From the NCBI GenBank assembly GCA_013397795.1, contig VZTJ01003849.1, positions 198,982 through 262,981 of the forward strand: DNA of 64,000 bases. Reading direction: 5' to 3'. Positions 48,982 to 61,738 of this stretch are shown here, one piece after another. Source of the DNA: Orthonyx spaldingii. Its lineage: Eukaryota; Chordata; Aves; Passeriformes; Orthonychidae. Numbering within the stretch: the stretch's first letter is position 1; every line of letters starts with the position of its first letter. The position numbers and the translations under genes were made by a program. Under the pieces are notes generated by a model that was not told where the DNA came from, searched no databases, and saw only the letters and a program-made list of their open reading frames with translations.

Positions 48982-51900
48982 CTGAAATAATTAAATGTTG
49001 TCCATTAACTACACAGTAAAGCTCAGCACCACACACTGCCTAGGATAAAGCTATATGATAGTTGGCTTTCCCCATTTCACTTCTTTGCAAGCCCTCACTT
49101 ATTGGTGAAGATGTTTATATGGGTGCAATTCAGAGGGAGCGAGCTGCATCTCTAGGTAGACTACAGTAGTTTCACAGGGATTGACACTGGGCATACTTTG
49201 GGAACATACTCCTTCCTGGAAGAAAAAAAATTGGGACACTGCACTTCATTCTGGTGAACCTGTTTGGCTAGCACTGCTTGTAGTATCAGGTTGCTCATTT
49301 TTGTGTTGCCTTTTTTGTTTCTGGCAAGGGTACCTGACACTAGCAGTAAGTACACAGGAGAAGAAGGCTACGGGAAGGCAGAGGCTCAGTGATCCCACTG
49401 TTCTGCTGTTGGAAATCAGGGGTATGATGTGGTCTCTCTTTCTGAGTCCCTACCCAGGCCCCTGGTAACACAACATGTCTGAGGTCTCAGTCCTAAATTT
49501 AGTAATACTAGAAACATGAGCTGGTATGCCCAGCTTAAGAGACCAGTCAGACCGGCACTTTTTAAATTCCATTTTTTGTGATGACTTTCAGTTAATCAGA
49601 AATGTTACAAAGGCTGAGGATTACTCTGCACCTTTAATTGCCTGGGAGAGCTTGTGAAATGGAATACAGGCTTCAGAACTTCTAGGACAAAGAAAATGTG
49701 TTAATACAATGGTATCTTATTCACATCAGAGTTCTTTCATCCAAGAAACTGCACAACTACTTTGGATCACATTTAAATTAAGATTAACTAAACCAAGCAA
49801 ATGGAATAAGAGTCTTTGTTCAGCAGGTAGGAACCATAAGAGTGAAAAAAATCTTCTCATTCAATGAGTTAACTCAGGTTTTCTCTCATGTGGTCTTTAA
49901 CAACACTCCATGATGCACAATTATGCTTCACTAAGAGTTCAAGAAATATAAATCTACAGATGATAATCCCTCTCATCCATGCTCCAACTACTCTCTAACT
50001 ACCTGAAATGTTTTTCTGCTTCTGCTCAGAAATTCACAGCAAGCCATTAACAATTTTAGAATTAAGAAGTCCTGGCAAGCACTGACAGTGGACAGGCTCA
50101 GGGAGCCCAAGATATATCAAATCTTATAACAAAACAGATTCAGGTTCACAGGTATATTTTCTTACTGTGTTCACTGAAATATAAATTAAATAAATTAATT
50201 TAAAAAATGATGCAGGATTTCCAAACTGCTGCACCAGGGGACTGGAGAAAATGGGATCTATTTGCAAACTTCAGTAGCCCTTCTCACAGAAGGGGGACAG
50301 TCCTTCTGCTCCTGAGGTATGTAGGCAGGAAATCAAGAAGCAAAGATGTCTCGAACTGAAGCTGAGATTTGGCAACAGCAGTTTGCCCATACAGATATCA
50401 GAAGTACTGACTCCCATTTTCACTCTCCAGTTTTCGAGTCCCTGCTCCATACACACTCACCGACAGTTGTTATTAAATCATCAGTGAACAAAGTACTCTC
50501 AGAGGATCTAGGAGGAGAACACTGTGGTGATATTTACTTGATGAAAAAAACCCACTACATCTTCTTTTTGAGAAACATCTTTCTTCTTAATAATAAAAAA
50601 CTTCAGTTTAACTGCAACAGACAAAAATGGTTATAGTGTCTCTGGCCCTGATTTAAGTCTTTCCCTCACATCCTGATTGTCCTTATTTTCACTTCCCACT
50701 GTCCTTGGAATAAAATCGAGTAGCAGTGGTAGCTGCTTTCATCTGCAGCTGTTTCAGTATGAGCTTCTTGTCTTTGTGTTTTTGCTCACTTGAAGCAACA
50801 TGAGTTGGAACACAAGTTCCAGGTTTAGGTTACCCTGAGTGGACTGTAGCATAAAGCTACGTCCAAGTCAAGTGGATGGTGTTGTGGGCTGTCTGTGCTC
50901 ATAGGAAGAGTGCAGCATCACCCCTACCTTGTTGACGTTTAATTTGCTTTTAGGGAGACTAAGTGTTTGGGATCCAATTACTCTCATCTATAAGGCTGGC
51001 TGCACCCTTGTCCCAGAAGAGGACTGAATGGTGAAGGCAACCTTGTATGAGAGGCTGGATGTCAGAAATCCATTGGGATAATACAGAATAACAGAGGCGT
51101 TGGGGAAGAAGGAGGAGATGGAGTAGGGACTAGGAGAGGCAAAGCACAAAGAAAAACATATTTGGTGAGAAGAGCAGAACTGTCAAAAAGGGGGAAATGG
51201 CTGTAGCTTATTCTCCTGCAGAGACCTGAGGAAGTCAATAGTTCAGACTTAAATCATAACCTGGAAGTTTTGTAGTGTGTCCTCCTGGAATATATCCCAT
51301 TATACTGCAACCATTACCCCGTGAAAAGCTGCTTGAACAAGCTTGTGGCATTTCTGTCTTGCTGGTGTTGCCCTGTCTGTGGCAAGACAGACTGAACTAT
51401 TCAGAGGTGCTCAGATGTCCTTAAGTGAAATAAAACTGAGCTTGCTGAAATTTTTTGTCAATAGGTGTCACTGCTCTGCTCTTTCCATCGGCAGCTTGGA
51501 AACAACAACTTCTCCAGGGAAAACTCACTCATGTTACAGGTGAGTACCTTTATTTATCCTGTCTTCTCTCCCTTATTATCTTCCTCCACTAATTTCAGTG
51601 TTTCTAAACCTCTCAAGCAGCAAATCTGCTACCATCCCTCTCAGGATTCTAGCTTGCAGCCTATTGCCAAAAGACAACAAGTTTTGCCAGCATGTACTAG
51701 CAAGATAAGGAGAAACAGTGGGCATGGAAAATTCAGCTGAGCGCAGTTCCTTACTGTCTTGCTGCATGAAGGGTCTGGCTTTTTTATATGGCCTCAGCAA
51801 CGCAGCACATTCTACCTATATTTCAGGGACTTACAACTAAAAGTTGACAAGGTCCTGCCAGGATTTATGACTAATATTTTAGTCATTCCCTGGGTCTGGG

Positions 51901-52827
51901 GAATCAGTGTGAACAAGAAATCTCATCTCTCTGATGCATTGCATATAGAGAGACTCTGACCTGCAGCTCCTATTCTATTTAATATATAGTAATCCAGGCA
52001 ACTTTCCCATTCATCAGTAAACACCCAGCATTCCACAGATTCTTCTGTCATTTTAAGTGTGGTCCTTCACTAAAATCTTCCACCTTTCTAGCAGCATGCA
52101 AAGCATGCAATCCTGTGGGCTCACGGGGTTTCCTCCCTTCTGAACATAGGTAAGTAATACATTAGTGTACTGAAGTTTGCATGGAAAAAAAACCACTCTA
52201 AAAGCAAATATTCAGCTCAGAATGTCCTTGTTTATGGCAGGTTGTAGCATTGTCTGATACTGTCTTACAGAGTTCTTCCAAAGCCTCTCCAGCAAAGTGT
52301 GACCATGCTGTTTCAAGGGTGGAAGAGGTTCATAGCAAGGCACACAGAGATGGATTATTTACAAACCTTCATTAAATCTGTCAGTATGGAGAAGGGGTCA
52401 CCATCAAAAAGGAGCAGTAGAGCTTACTGTGGCACAAGCAACCAACGCAGAGCTAAGCTCTAAACCAGTTTGTGTTTCATGAAGCGCACAGCTCCTCTCC
52501 CACTGGCAGGATTAGGTGTTACATGAGACTACCCAGAACCTGCAGGATGGCCCTATCAAGCCCCGATTTCAACCAGGCTGGGCTGCCTCTGCCTTCTACA
52601 GGCTGCACTGCCACTGGTCCTGGGCTCAGCTGTCCCTGCATCTTCTCAGGAGTTGGAATGCCACACAGTACAGAGCATTTGGGCCCACCAGCTCCAGGAA
52701 GGGCCATCATTGCTTTTGCAGTGTGTGTGGCAGTAGGCAAAAGCAATGAACATTGTCCTTGACGATCCCAGGGCCATTAGGGATTGCAGCCTAGAGCACA
52801 ACTACCAGTATTTTTCCAGTCCTTTAC

Positions 52828-52930
52828 CTTGTCCGTGCCATCACATTGTTCTTCTTGGGCTGCTGATTAACTGGGCTTCCCATGTTGCCATTCTTCAGGG
52901 AGCCCTTCCGAGCCAGCTCCCTCTGCTTCT
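52828..52930 (-). CDS. FAM219A: FAM219A internal coding exon (103 bp)
   Basis: Encodes the basic segment KQRELARKGSLKNGNMGSPV then NQQPKKNNVMART. It enters in phase 1 (AG completing a glutamate codon) and leaves in phase 2 with donor AAG|GTAAAG. Compared with the human protein as I remember it, one residue differs (SLKNGN against SLKNGS). The upstream exon, ending ...QVKL plus one G, was searched for in 53-64 kb and not found. The 5' part of the gene, including the start codon, is therefore probably beyond the window behind a very long first intron, as in human. Confidence 0.96.
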
Positions 52931-55359
52931 CTGCATAGGAGAGTGGAATGGGAAAAGCAAAATTAGAGCAACAGCCTGGCTGGCCACCAAACAGCTGAAG
53001 AAACCCAGATCTGATAGTGGCAAAAGGCACAGCAGAATTAACAGCAAAGGACATGAGCTCGCCATCTCTTATGGAGGTAGGCTGCAAAGGCCACATGAGC
53101 TGTATCCCACTTTCTCCAAGGTCACAGAAACTAAAACTAATTTACCTTCACTCACAGCAGCTCATTCATAGCAACACACTAAAATCTTGGTCTCCAAGAC
53201 CCCCAAGGTCTTGGAGCTTCTAGATGAAACCCAGCTGAGGCAGAATAAGGGCAGAGATCTTGTCCCTGTCTGCAGCTGGTTGCTGCATGGACCCCAATAC
53301 TGTGCTGTACTAATATGGCTCTGCCTCCAGCAGGGATGGGAATCCAGGGATGTATATAACATGATATTAAATTTTCTCATTCAAAGCCCTTCCTTGTTTC
53401 TTGTGGAAGATCAGTTGTGTTGAGTTACCAGCTAGTCACAGAAGTTGAGCTAACTACCCCAATCTCATCCTGCAATGGTAGGCAAGGCCTGTATGGAAAA
53501 GCTGAGCATGGGGCTAGTAAGGGAGGAGAGAGACACCAGTTAAAAAAAAATCCTCCAGAGTGTGATGAAATGCTGGAAACTACTTTTGTGGCATGTCTGA
53601 AAAAGAGGTGTACCAGACTGCTTGCTGAGGAACTTGAATAGCGAATTTATTTTGCTTCTGCTTCCCCTACAATGTGTGAATGCTGTTGTAGTTGGGATTT
53701 TTAAAATATATTTCTTTAAAATTTTATTTTATTTTGCAGATTTTATTTTCCCTTGGGACAAAAGCAGCTTTTCCCACTTTTTGTGGAAAAGCAGCATGCT
53801 TCTATGGTGTGCAAGTTCAAGATGGGCCAATACTTTCCCTTCCTCACAAGTCAGAGCAGGGGGACACACATCCAAAGCTCCATTTCTTGAGGGAGAAATA
53901 AGCAGCAGAGATACCTAGAGACTGTGATGATGAGGAGCATGGAGAGAAGTGTACATACACCCACAAACTATACCCAGCCTGCTCCTCCTGACAGCAGAGG
54001 TGAATAAATGCTCATGTAACTTGGCAGGAAAAGGATTGGATTAATAACTCACTCTGGCACGAGCAACTAAGAGACTGATTGAGGATTGAAATCAAAACCT
54101 TAAATCAGAGCAATTTCTCAGTATGGAACTTGCAAATGCACCGGTTACCTGTGTCCAGAATAAAAGGCTGGTATCCTGCAGGCCCCATGAATTTTGCTTG
54201 TTCAGGGAGAGATAAGGCAAGACTAGAGGGCAAATACCTACAACACTAAATACAACCCAATTTCCACTCATCTCCATTAGAAGCTCCAGCGCAGACCACA
54301 AATACACAGTATTGAGACAAGCTGCCAGTGCTTTAGGATGCTGATGAAATGGTTACAAGGTGACTGAATACAATGTGAGTGTAGGTGTGATGGCTTGCAG
54401 GCAATCATCAGCAACACCAGCAGGGCTGAAACAGCTAGGAGAGCCTTATCACACCCACGTTCCTTCTGGCTTCCCACTAATTTTCCAGACAGAAGCTTCC
54501 TTCAAGAAGCAGGCTAGAGGAGAGAAGGTTGGGAGGGCATGAAGCAGCCTGTGTGGGCCTTTGACATCACAAAACATGTTCACTTAGGGGTCTGAAGATC
54601 CTGCCTGATCATTAGCTGGATCACTGTGTTGGGTGATGTATTTGGTTTGTGTGCAAGTTTTTGGTAGTGGAGGGTTACACAGGTGGGTTCTGTGAGAAGC
54701 TTCTAGAAGTTTCCCTGTGTCTAACAGAGCCAATGCCAGCTGGCTCCAAGACAGACCCACTGCTCGTCGTGGCTGGGCCCATTAGCAACAGCGGTAGAGA
54801 CTCTGGGACAACACAGTTAGAAAAGGGGTGAAAATCCTGGACAACTGCAGCCAGACAGAGGAGTGAGGGTGTGTCAGAAACAGCCCTGTAGACACCCAGG
54901 TCAGTACAGAAGGAGGAACAGGAGCTGCTCCAGGTGCCAGAACAGATTCCCCTGTAGCCCATGGTGAGGTCCCCTGGCAGCCCATAGAGGTCCATAGGGG
55001 AGCAGAGATCCATCTGCTGTCCATGGAGGACCCCATGACAGAGCAGGTGGGTGCCTGAAAGAGGCTGTAACACTTTGTGACCCATGGGAAGCCCATGTTG
55101 TCTTTGTGTTTTCACGCCTCTGTCCAGCCGATTGACAGAGAGGCTTTGATGCACTCCTGCTGTCCAGCCAGGGTTACCCCACCACAGACAATCTACCTGT
55201 CTCCACGCTTGAGTGAAACAAAGCAGCAGTTTTCTGTTTCAGTGGAGAACCTGGAGAACACAGACAGCTGTGCTGTCAGTCTGACTCACAGGGGAATTTG
55301 GCTGCACCAGTTCCACTTCAGCTAATCCTGGATGTTGTGTCAGAACACATGGAGCAGCA

Positions 55360-55364
<5 letters not shown>

Positions 55365-55402
<38 letters not shown>
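55365..55402. repeat. (GT)n microsatellite
   Basis: About 19 uninterrupted GT units. Confidence 0.97.
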
Positions 55403-55407
<5 letters not shown>

Positions 55408-58400
55408 ACGAGGGGGTCCAGGATCCTTTTGATACCACTATACTGCTCTGAACAGCGTGGAGAACAGCCTTTTGTCTGGATCTGTCAACCACATCACACC
55501 TCGCCCCTCCTTTATTGTTCATCTTGTCATTTCATCTTTGAGACACTCTGTCCCTTATGACATTAAAACCATTTAAGGCAAGATGCTTCTGTTCAAAGAA
55601 TAAACCACTGCTTTCGTGCTAGCCCCACACTAGCCTGTGCTGCTCACTGACTCCATCCGAGCTATTCAGCATCTGCTACAAGTGCTGCTTCAAGGTAAGC
55701 TCTGCTGGTGACCACAGCCAAGCAGACCATTCAGTAAGGCAGGAAAAACACCTAAGTAGCAAAGGAAATGCAGGCACAATCAGCGTCATAAGTGGCCCAG
55801 CCTCGTGTCCTGCCTGCCTATCATAGTCGCCTGCAAAGGTCCTTAATAAGAAGGTGCCCCAGCATGTCAAGCACTCGGCAAACTGTCCCTGTCCCAGTAT
55901 CTGTTCACCTGCCTGATCCAGGATGTGTCAGAGGATGGATGGACAGATAGCTGCATGCTGACAAGTGACGCACACCCCCACAGGAAGCCTCCTTTAGAGA
56001 AAGTCACGTCTAAAATGACAGGGGCTGAATTCTCCCAATCATGGGAACACCTACAGTCCTAATGAATGATTTCAAGCACTGCTTGAGATGATTTAGTGCA
56101 ATCTAAAATGGTTACCTGTTCAGCTGGCAGGATCTGTCTAGCTGCTTTATGATGAGAGAAAATTGTAATAGAGTATGGGAAGCAGAATAGACTTAACATG
56201 AATGTGTCTAAACTAAAAAATCAGATTTGAATGAATCCTTAAAACTACGTCTCAGCATTTAAACAAAATCATAACCAGTTTTAATAAAATTTTCCAGGTT
56301 TTTTTATAAATGAAATGCTGAACAGTTTGTTTGGTGCATGTTGCTAAGTACGTGTGGCCTTGGTTTTGCCTATTATCTTCCCCAAACCAAAAATTCCAAA
56401 AGTAGTCATATGCTTGAGTATCCTGCAGAACTCCTCCTTTTGTGGCATGAGGCAAAGCAGACAATCCAGGAAACTGATGAACATCATGCTGTACTGTGCT
56501 GAAGTGCTGAAGAGCTATTTGGAGGATCAGATACCCCAAATCCACATTTTCCATTTGTCCCAAGATAGTGGGTGAGTCTGGCTATGATCAGACAGTGGTG
56601 GGTGCAGAGTGGTTTAGGATGCCATTGTCACACTGTTACTGTGCTTGATTACCTGCAGTCCCCTCAGCTGAGGCAGCCTGACTGGCACAAACACTATTTT
56701 ATGGCAGATGAGGCTGATTTGCTTCCTTTGCACTGTGGGGTGGAACACACAGATGCTGACTGCTCCTGTGTCTTTGCTGAGAGCTGCTGGCTGAACCTCA
56801 GTAACTCAACTGCTTGTGAACCTGCTTGACCAGGAGAAGATGGAGCTTCCTGCTATGGGTACAGTGCAGTGTGGACCCATGGGATTTGCTGCAGTGGCAA
56901 GACAAAAAGAAATTAATCCAGCGTGACAGAGTTGTATTTTTTCATTTTCAAGGTTGATGAGAAGAGATTTGGGGATGTATTTCTCTCTCTGTTCCCCACG
57001 GTCAACTAAATTGTTTCTGAGGCTGAGGACTGCAACTCCCTGATGAATTCTAATTTCTCAACTAAGCTGAGAATTTAAATTACACGCTAAATGAAATTAA
57101 TATGTCTGCTGAAATTCTGCTGACTGATGAACAGATTCATGAGCAAATGGAGGGAGAAAGAATGAAGTGCTGTCTACAGCTTCTTCAAGCCCAAGTCTTC
57201 ATTTCAGTTCACGTTCGCTTGCGTCGCTTAGCTGGGGGACATTAGCACGAATCTAACTAACGCTGCTTTCACCTCTGACAGAGAGTATTTGTCAGTCAGG
57301 ACTGTGTCACTGCTTGGAGAGGATTTCAGGGTATGTACATCAATATGGGCTTTGCCTGCAGGCTGCATGGAAAGGAAGGTGTAAGAAAGTTGTGTGATAA
57401 GGCCATGCTGATCCCAGTAAGGGCTGTGCTCCCTGGAGTGTAAGTGTGACCACATGGGTGGCATTAGTGCACCTGATGGCTGTGCCTACCTGCATCGGAA
57501 AAAAAAGGCAAAAAAGGAGTGATTTTTACTAAACAGGAGTAGCAGAAACAAAAAGGACCTGTATGTGGCCAGTCTCCTGCTGTGAATACAGGGAATAGTT
57601 TCAAGCTGATACAGGCTGGGCATTAGCACTGATTATTCAGGACAGGCCATCTGAATCAGGATTGTTTCACTTGGTTTCAGAAAAGACTGTTCAGATAGCA
57701 AGTGTCAGACAACTATGCCACCCAACTACCAGCCTGGGTGAGATGCAATATTCTTAGCTGAAGCATATTTTTCTGATCCATCCAAACCTGGGGAAAACAG
57801 TGAACTGTTTTCTAGTTTCTAACTCCAATTATGTGAACTGGCTAGCAAGAAAAGGTATATGAATCTGTCTTTCAAGGTCCCTCTTGGACCAGGTTTTAAA
57901 CATCCAAATAGCAGCATTTCCATACATTTTGTTGATCTGGCTGGTGCTCTGTGCCTTTGGCATGGATGAAAGCTGGCACAAACACCAATGGGCTAGGAGT
58001 GGTTTAAGTTTCCTTCAGCTCCCAAGAAGGCCAATCAAGAACTGGTAAATGACCTAGGGACTACAAAGTTAATGTTTGTGTCTGTTGTTCAAGGATGCAG
58101 TCCTTAACTTCTTGCATGGGAGCTACTACCAGCAGCAGCCAGTGCATTGCATGCATTGCAGTGCAGGGCTCGTTCTGAGGTAATGCTCAGCTAGAATGCT
58201 GCCTGTGCAAGTTACTGGAAGGTTTCTGAGGGCCTGGATGATGTTATTTTGCACCGCCCTTCAGAAAACACACACCAAAACATCACACTATTCCTTAGCA
58301 CAGAGGAGAACTTGTAAAGGAGTGCTCCAGTCCCAACCAAAGCTATCATCCATTTATACCATGTATCTCCAAAAGTGGTTTTATGTTCCCAGCAGCACAT

Positions 58401-58695
58401 CTTCCTTCCCTAGCCATGCTATCCCAGCCCCAAAGCTCATTTGTCTGACCGTCATGTGATTATGGGAAGAAATGGCTTCTCTGCTTCTACTCACTACTGG
58501 GCTTTGTCCCAGAGGAGAGCAGGTCATTTCCTGCAATGAAAATCTCATGGCTATACACTTTTGGGAAAATAAAAAACCTACTATTTTCAACACACAGAAC
58601 ATTTTACCTCTTCTTGGCATGACACAATGGTGAATAACCTCTGTAAAACAGTAAGTTGTGTTTTACTGCTGGTAGAAACTATCTAACTGGTTTAC

Positions 58696-58857
58696 CTTAA
58701 AGCCATGTAGAACATCTGTGGCAGCAGGGGAGCATAGAACCAGGATTCCGTCTCCCAGTCCTCCGCTTGAGCTGTCTCTGCAGCCATTTTATTCAGACAG
58801 GTTGTGAGTGTGTAGCAGCAGGCAGCAATTAATCTCTCTTCATCTTTGAACACCTTT
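58696..58857 (-). other. Unassigned exon-like open frame (54 codons)
   Basis: On the minus strand, an open frame runs from an AG at 58858-58859 to a donor AAG|GTAAAC at 58694-58695. Inside it is 162 bases long with the same phase (2) at both ends. The translation begins KVFKDEERLIAACCYTLTTC and ends SWFYAPLLPQMFYMAL. Its composition looks protein-like, with an amphipathic stretch rich in A, C and L. However, the acceptor lacks a good pyrimidine tract, and joining it to the FAM219A exon at 52930 would break the frame. I do not recognise the protein. It may be an exon of an unlisted gene, a pseudoexon, or chance. Confidence 0.25.
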
Positions 58858-59409
58858 CTGTACTGATTTCAAAGGCATCTATTGTCGCAGCTCCCACCTC
58901 ACAAGGGCATTTATTTTGTTCTCATTCAGCATGTGCTTGTTCGCTTAATTTTAAAGGATTGCGATTTTTATTCCTAATGGCTGCAAAATACTACATATAA
59001 GGATTTCATTTATCACTGTCAAAACTGGAATATATGAACAGCATTGGTGATATTTAAATGTATTTTTTTTTCCATTTTCCACATTTACCTTCAGAAAGGG
59101 ACTTATCTTGTATTTTCATTTACTTTTCAAAGAATATTTTCCCTGCCAGCCAGAAGAACAAAACTAAATATCTGAGGAAGCATTTGCATCCTAACAAGCC
59201 CAGCTAAAAATCTTCTGTTTCCAAACTGATCTCTACAAAACCTAATCCATAAAACTGAGCTACACTCTCCTTTAACATATTCTAACAGGGACAAAGAGTA
59301 TTAATTTACTTCACCCAGGAAGAACTTCTGCAAATGTCCCCTCATTATTTTTAAAACACAGGTTTAAGTCAAAGCCATTTGCTTTACCCTGATAAATGAT
59401 GTGGCAGAC

Positions 59410-59531
59410 AAAAAAAGACCCCCAAAAAATAAACAAACAAAAAACCACCAAAACCAAAAACCCTCAAAAAACCCCAAACCAAACCAAAAAACCACAAAAA
59501 ACAAAAACAAAAACAAACCCAAACAAAAAAA
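59410..59531. repeat. AAAAC-rich low-complexity tract
   Basis: Irregular runs of AAAAC, AAACC and AAACAAAAAC over about 120 bases, nearly free of G and T. Confidence 0.9.
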
Positions 59532-59937
59532 GGGTGTCTTTTAAATGCAATTTAACATTTAAATAGCTCAATTCACTTAAAACATCACTTATGCTAAAGG
59601 CACAATCTACCAAATACACAGAGGTAATATTAGTGCCTACATCACATTTATTATGAGCTCTGATGTTCTGTGAAGAAGCATTAAGGTCACTGCTGCATGT
59701 ACCAAATGTGATGTGTATTTAGGAGAGTAAGAGTATGAACTTGATTAGCTGAATACTCACAGCCTTTGGTTACATTGGATATCATCATATAGTCTGTATT
59801 TGTATAAAAAAACACTTGAATAGAGTCTGACATAAATAGGCTTGAACTGCATAGACAGTCAAATGTCCACGCTTTCAGGCCAAAGATTTCCTATGAGAGT
59901 GAGCATGTGTTACATCGCCTACATAAACTACAGATTT

Positions 59938-59975
59938 AAAATAATAATAAAATAATAAATAATAATTAAAATATT
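59938..59975. repeat. AAT-type simple repeat
   Basis: Interrupted AAT units in an AT-rich context. Confidence 0.85.
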
Positions 59976-60937
59976 TTTAGTATGTTGTCATTGGGAAAGC
60001 TTTCACTGACTGACAGATACCCCTGCTCGGAATGACTTGTTGAGTTCCCATCAGTAGGCAAAACAAATAAAGTCTTAAGTGATAATGCCACAGGCAGCAC
60101 ATGAGCTTAGAAGGTACTCACAGCCTGCTGACTCCAGCATTGCACCTGGAAAGGACTCCTGGCCTTTTGTTTTACGAGGACTGGACTGCAGCTGACAGTC
60201 CAAGCCATGTTTCTGGCTTTATCTGGCAGCAGAATGTCATGTATTTGATCCATGCTGCTTTATCATCTGCTGTATTTGGTTTTTACAAACCTCTGCATTT
60301 CAAACAAAATTCGGTACTTTCTGTCTACTAAGATGAAAGCAGATGGAGCCGGCCAACCAGGCTGGTTAACACTACTGTTTTCTTCCCTGGAAAAGGTAAA
60401 GAGAGTTACTACTGAGCAGAGTATTTGGAGGGCATGTCACTCTCCAATTACTTTGCTCCCCAGAAGAGGACTTTCAGGCATTGTTTCACTAGATGAATTG
60501 CCTGTTTACTATGAAACTCTGCAGGAGAACAGGATATGTACAGCTCAGGGTGCCTCTTCCTGCTATTCAATTAACGAGCCGCAGTCCTGGGTACTTGGCT
60601 CAGCTGGAGAGCCATCCCACACAGCAAACCTGCTCTCCTAACAGGATTACCGACCTGATCCCTCCCTTTGCAGGGCTGCCACAGTCCGGAAATTTGACAC
60701 ACAGCCTCAGAGCTCAATTAGTTATTTAATTCATTCATTATTAACCAATATGCTGATTAAGCTTTCATTAATTAGGTTGGGAGGAACTCTGTTTCAGAGG
60801 GACAGTGGCCTCTATTGTTTCAGAGCAGTGTTGGGGAGCCCTTGTGTTTGGCATGCCCTGACCCTTCTCTCTTCTGCTCCAGAAGCACCTGCAAAAGCTG
60901 TTTGGGTGGCACCTGAGGCTTCTGCCAGATCACTGGG

Positions 60938-61738
60938 TGTTGGGGTTTGGAATCCTTCTTTTTTGTTTCTCTTATCTTAGGGAATTTTTGCCCATACGTT
61001 GCTAAGACACCATAACGACTGGGTGCTTAGGAAAAACAATAGAAAGACCAGTCGAGTAAAAAAACTTGTAAGTAGCTATTCCCTTATTTGGACATTCCCT
61101 CCTGAAGGAGGCAGAGATCTCGGGACAGCTGGGGCTGGGAAAAAGGAAGGGGAGCAGTAGCTCGGGCTCTTTGCCTCTCGGCATTCAGAAGAGAGGGAAG
61201 CTACCATTGCTTGTCACCACTGTGAAGTTTTCCTGGCTCCTGCTGCCTGCCTGCCTCTCCCGGAGCCAGCCCCTGCCAGCCGTGGCTTGGGAGTCGGGCT
61301 GCCCTGCCCTGCCCAGCCCTGCCGGACCCCTGCTGCAGCTTCGGGGTTTCTGCCTACAAGAAGCCCCGGCTCCATCCCGGCTGGGGCCGCGCCTGCCATC
61401 ACTGCCAGGGAGAGACAGCCGAGACCTGCGCTACAGCGCCCCCTGCAGCCGAGGAGGAGCCATCGCACCCGTCCTGCCCAACTGCTAACAGGGAGCAAGA
61501 AGAGACTGGACTGGGGGTTTGCTCTGTTCTTGTTTGTTGTGGTTGCCATTGTTGTTGTTTGCCTATCTTGATATATATATATATATTAGTAAAGAACTGT
61601 TATTCCTTTTCCCACAACATTGCCTGAAAGCCCCTTTAATTTCAAAATTATACTAATTCGGAGGGAAGGGGATTACATTTCCTATTCCCAGGGAGGCTCC
61701 TGCCTTCCTTAGCAGACACCTGTCCTCAAACTAAGACA
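60938..61738 (+). mobile_element. Complete solo LTR of an endogenous retrovirus, 801 bp
   Basis: Begins TGTTGGGGTTTGG and ends AACTAAGACA, giving the TG...CA termini of an LTR. Both sides carry the same five bases, CTGGG (60933-60937 and 61739-61743), which is the target-site duplication. A TATA run at 61571-61586 is followed by AGTAAAGAAC, a possible variant polyadenylation signal. The centre is GC-rich, and its reading frames (up to 111 codons) are incidental. No internal retroviral sequence is present, so this is the product of LTR-LTR recombination. Five-base duplications fit ERVL or ERV1-like elements. The 3' part resembles an LTR family I recall from songbird genomes; that recollection needs a library search. 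Confidence 0.85.

Larger units (their letters stand above)
52931..60932 (-). other. Probable intron 1 of FAM219A (left part)
   Basis: No FAM219A exon was recognised here. It contains a GT microsatellite (55.37 kb), an AAAAC-rich tract (59.41-59.53 kb), an AAT tract (59.94 kb) and an exon-like open frame at 58.7-58.86 kb. Intron status depends on the first exon being beyond the right edge, which is inferred from the human gene. Confidence 0.5.

Noticed and set aside
56252..56575. Overlapping frames of 103 (-) and 73 (+) codons
   Set aside because: Neither resembles a known family, and no splice or start context supports one over the other.
57228..57464. 78-codon minus-strand frame ending SEVKAALVRFVLMSPS
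   Set aside because: The end looks slightly protein-like, but there is no conserved motif, no convincing acceptor and no link to the exon-like frame at 58.7 kb.
58143..58166. Short palindromic TGCATTGCATGCATTGCA repeat
   Set aside because: Too short and low in complexity to support a regulatory call.
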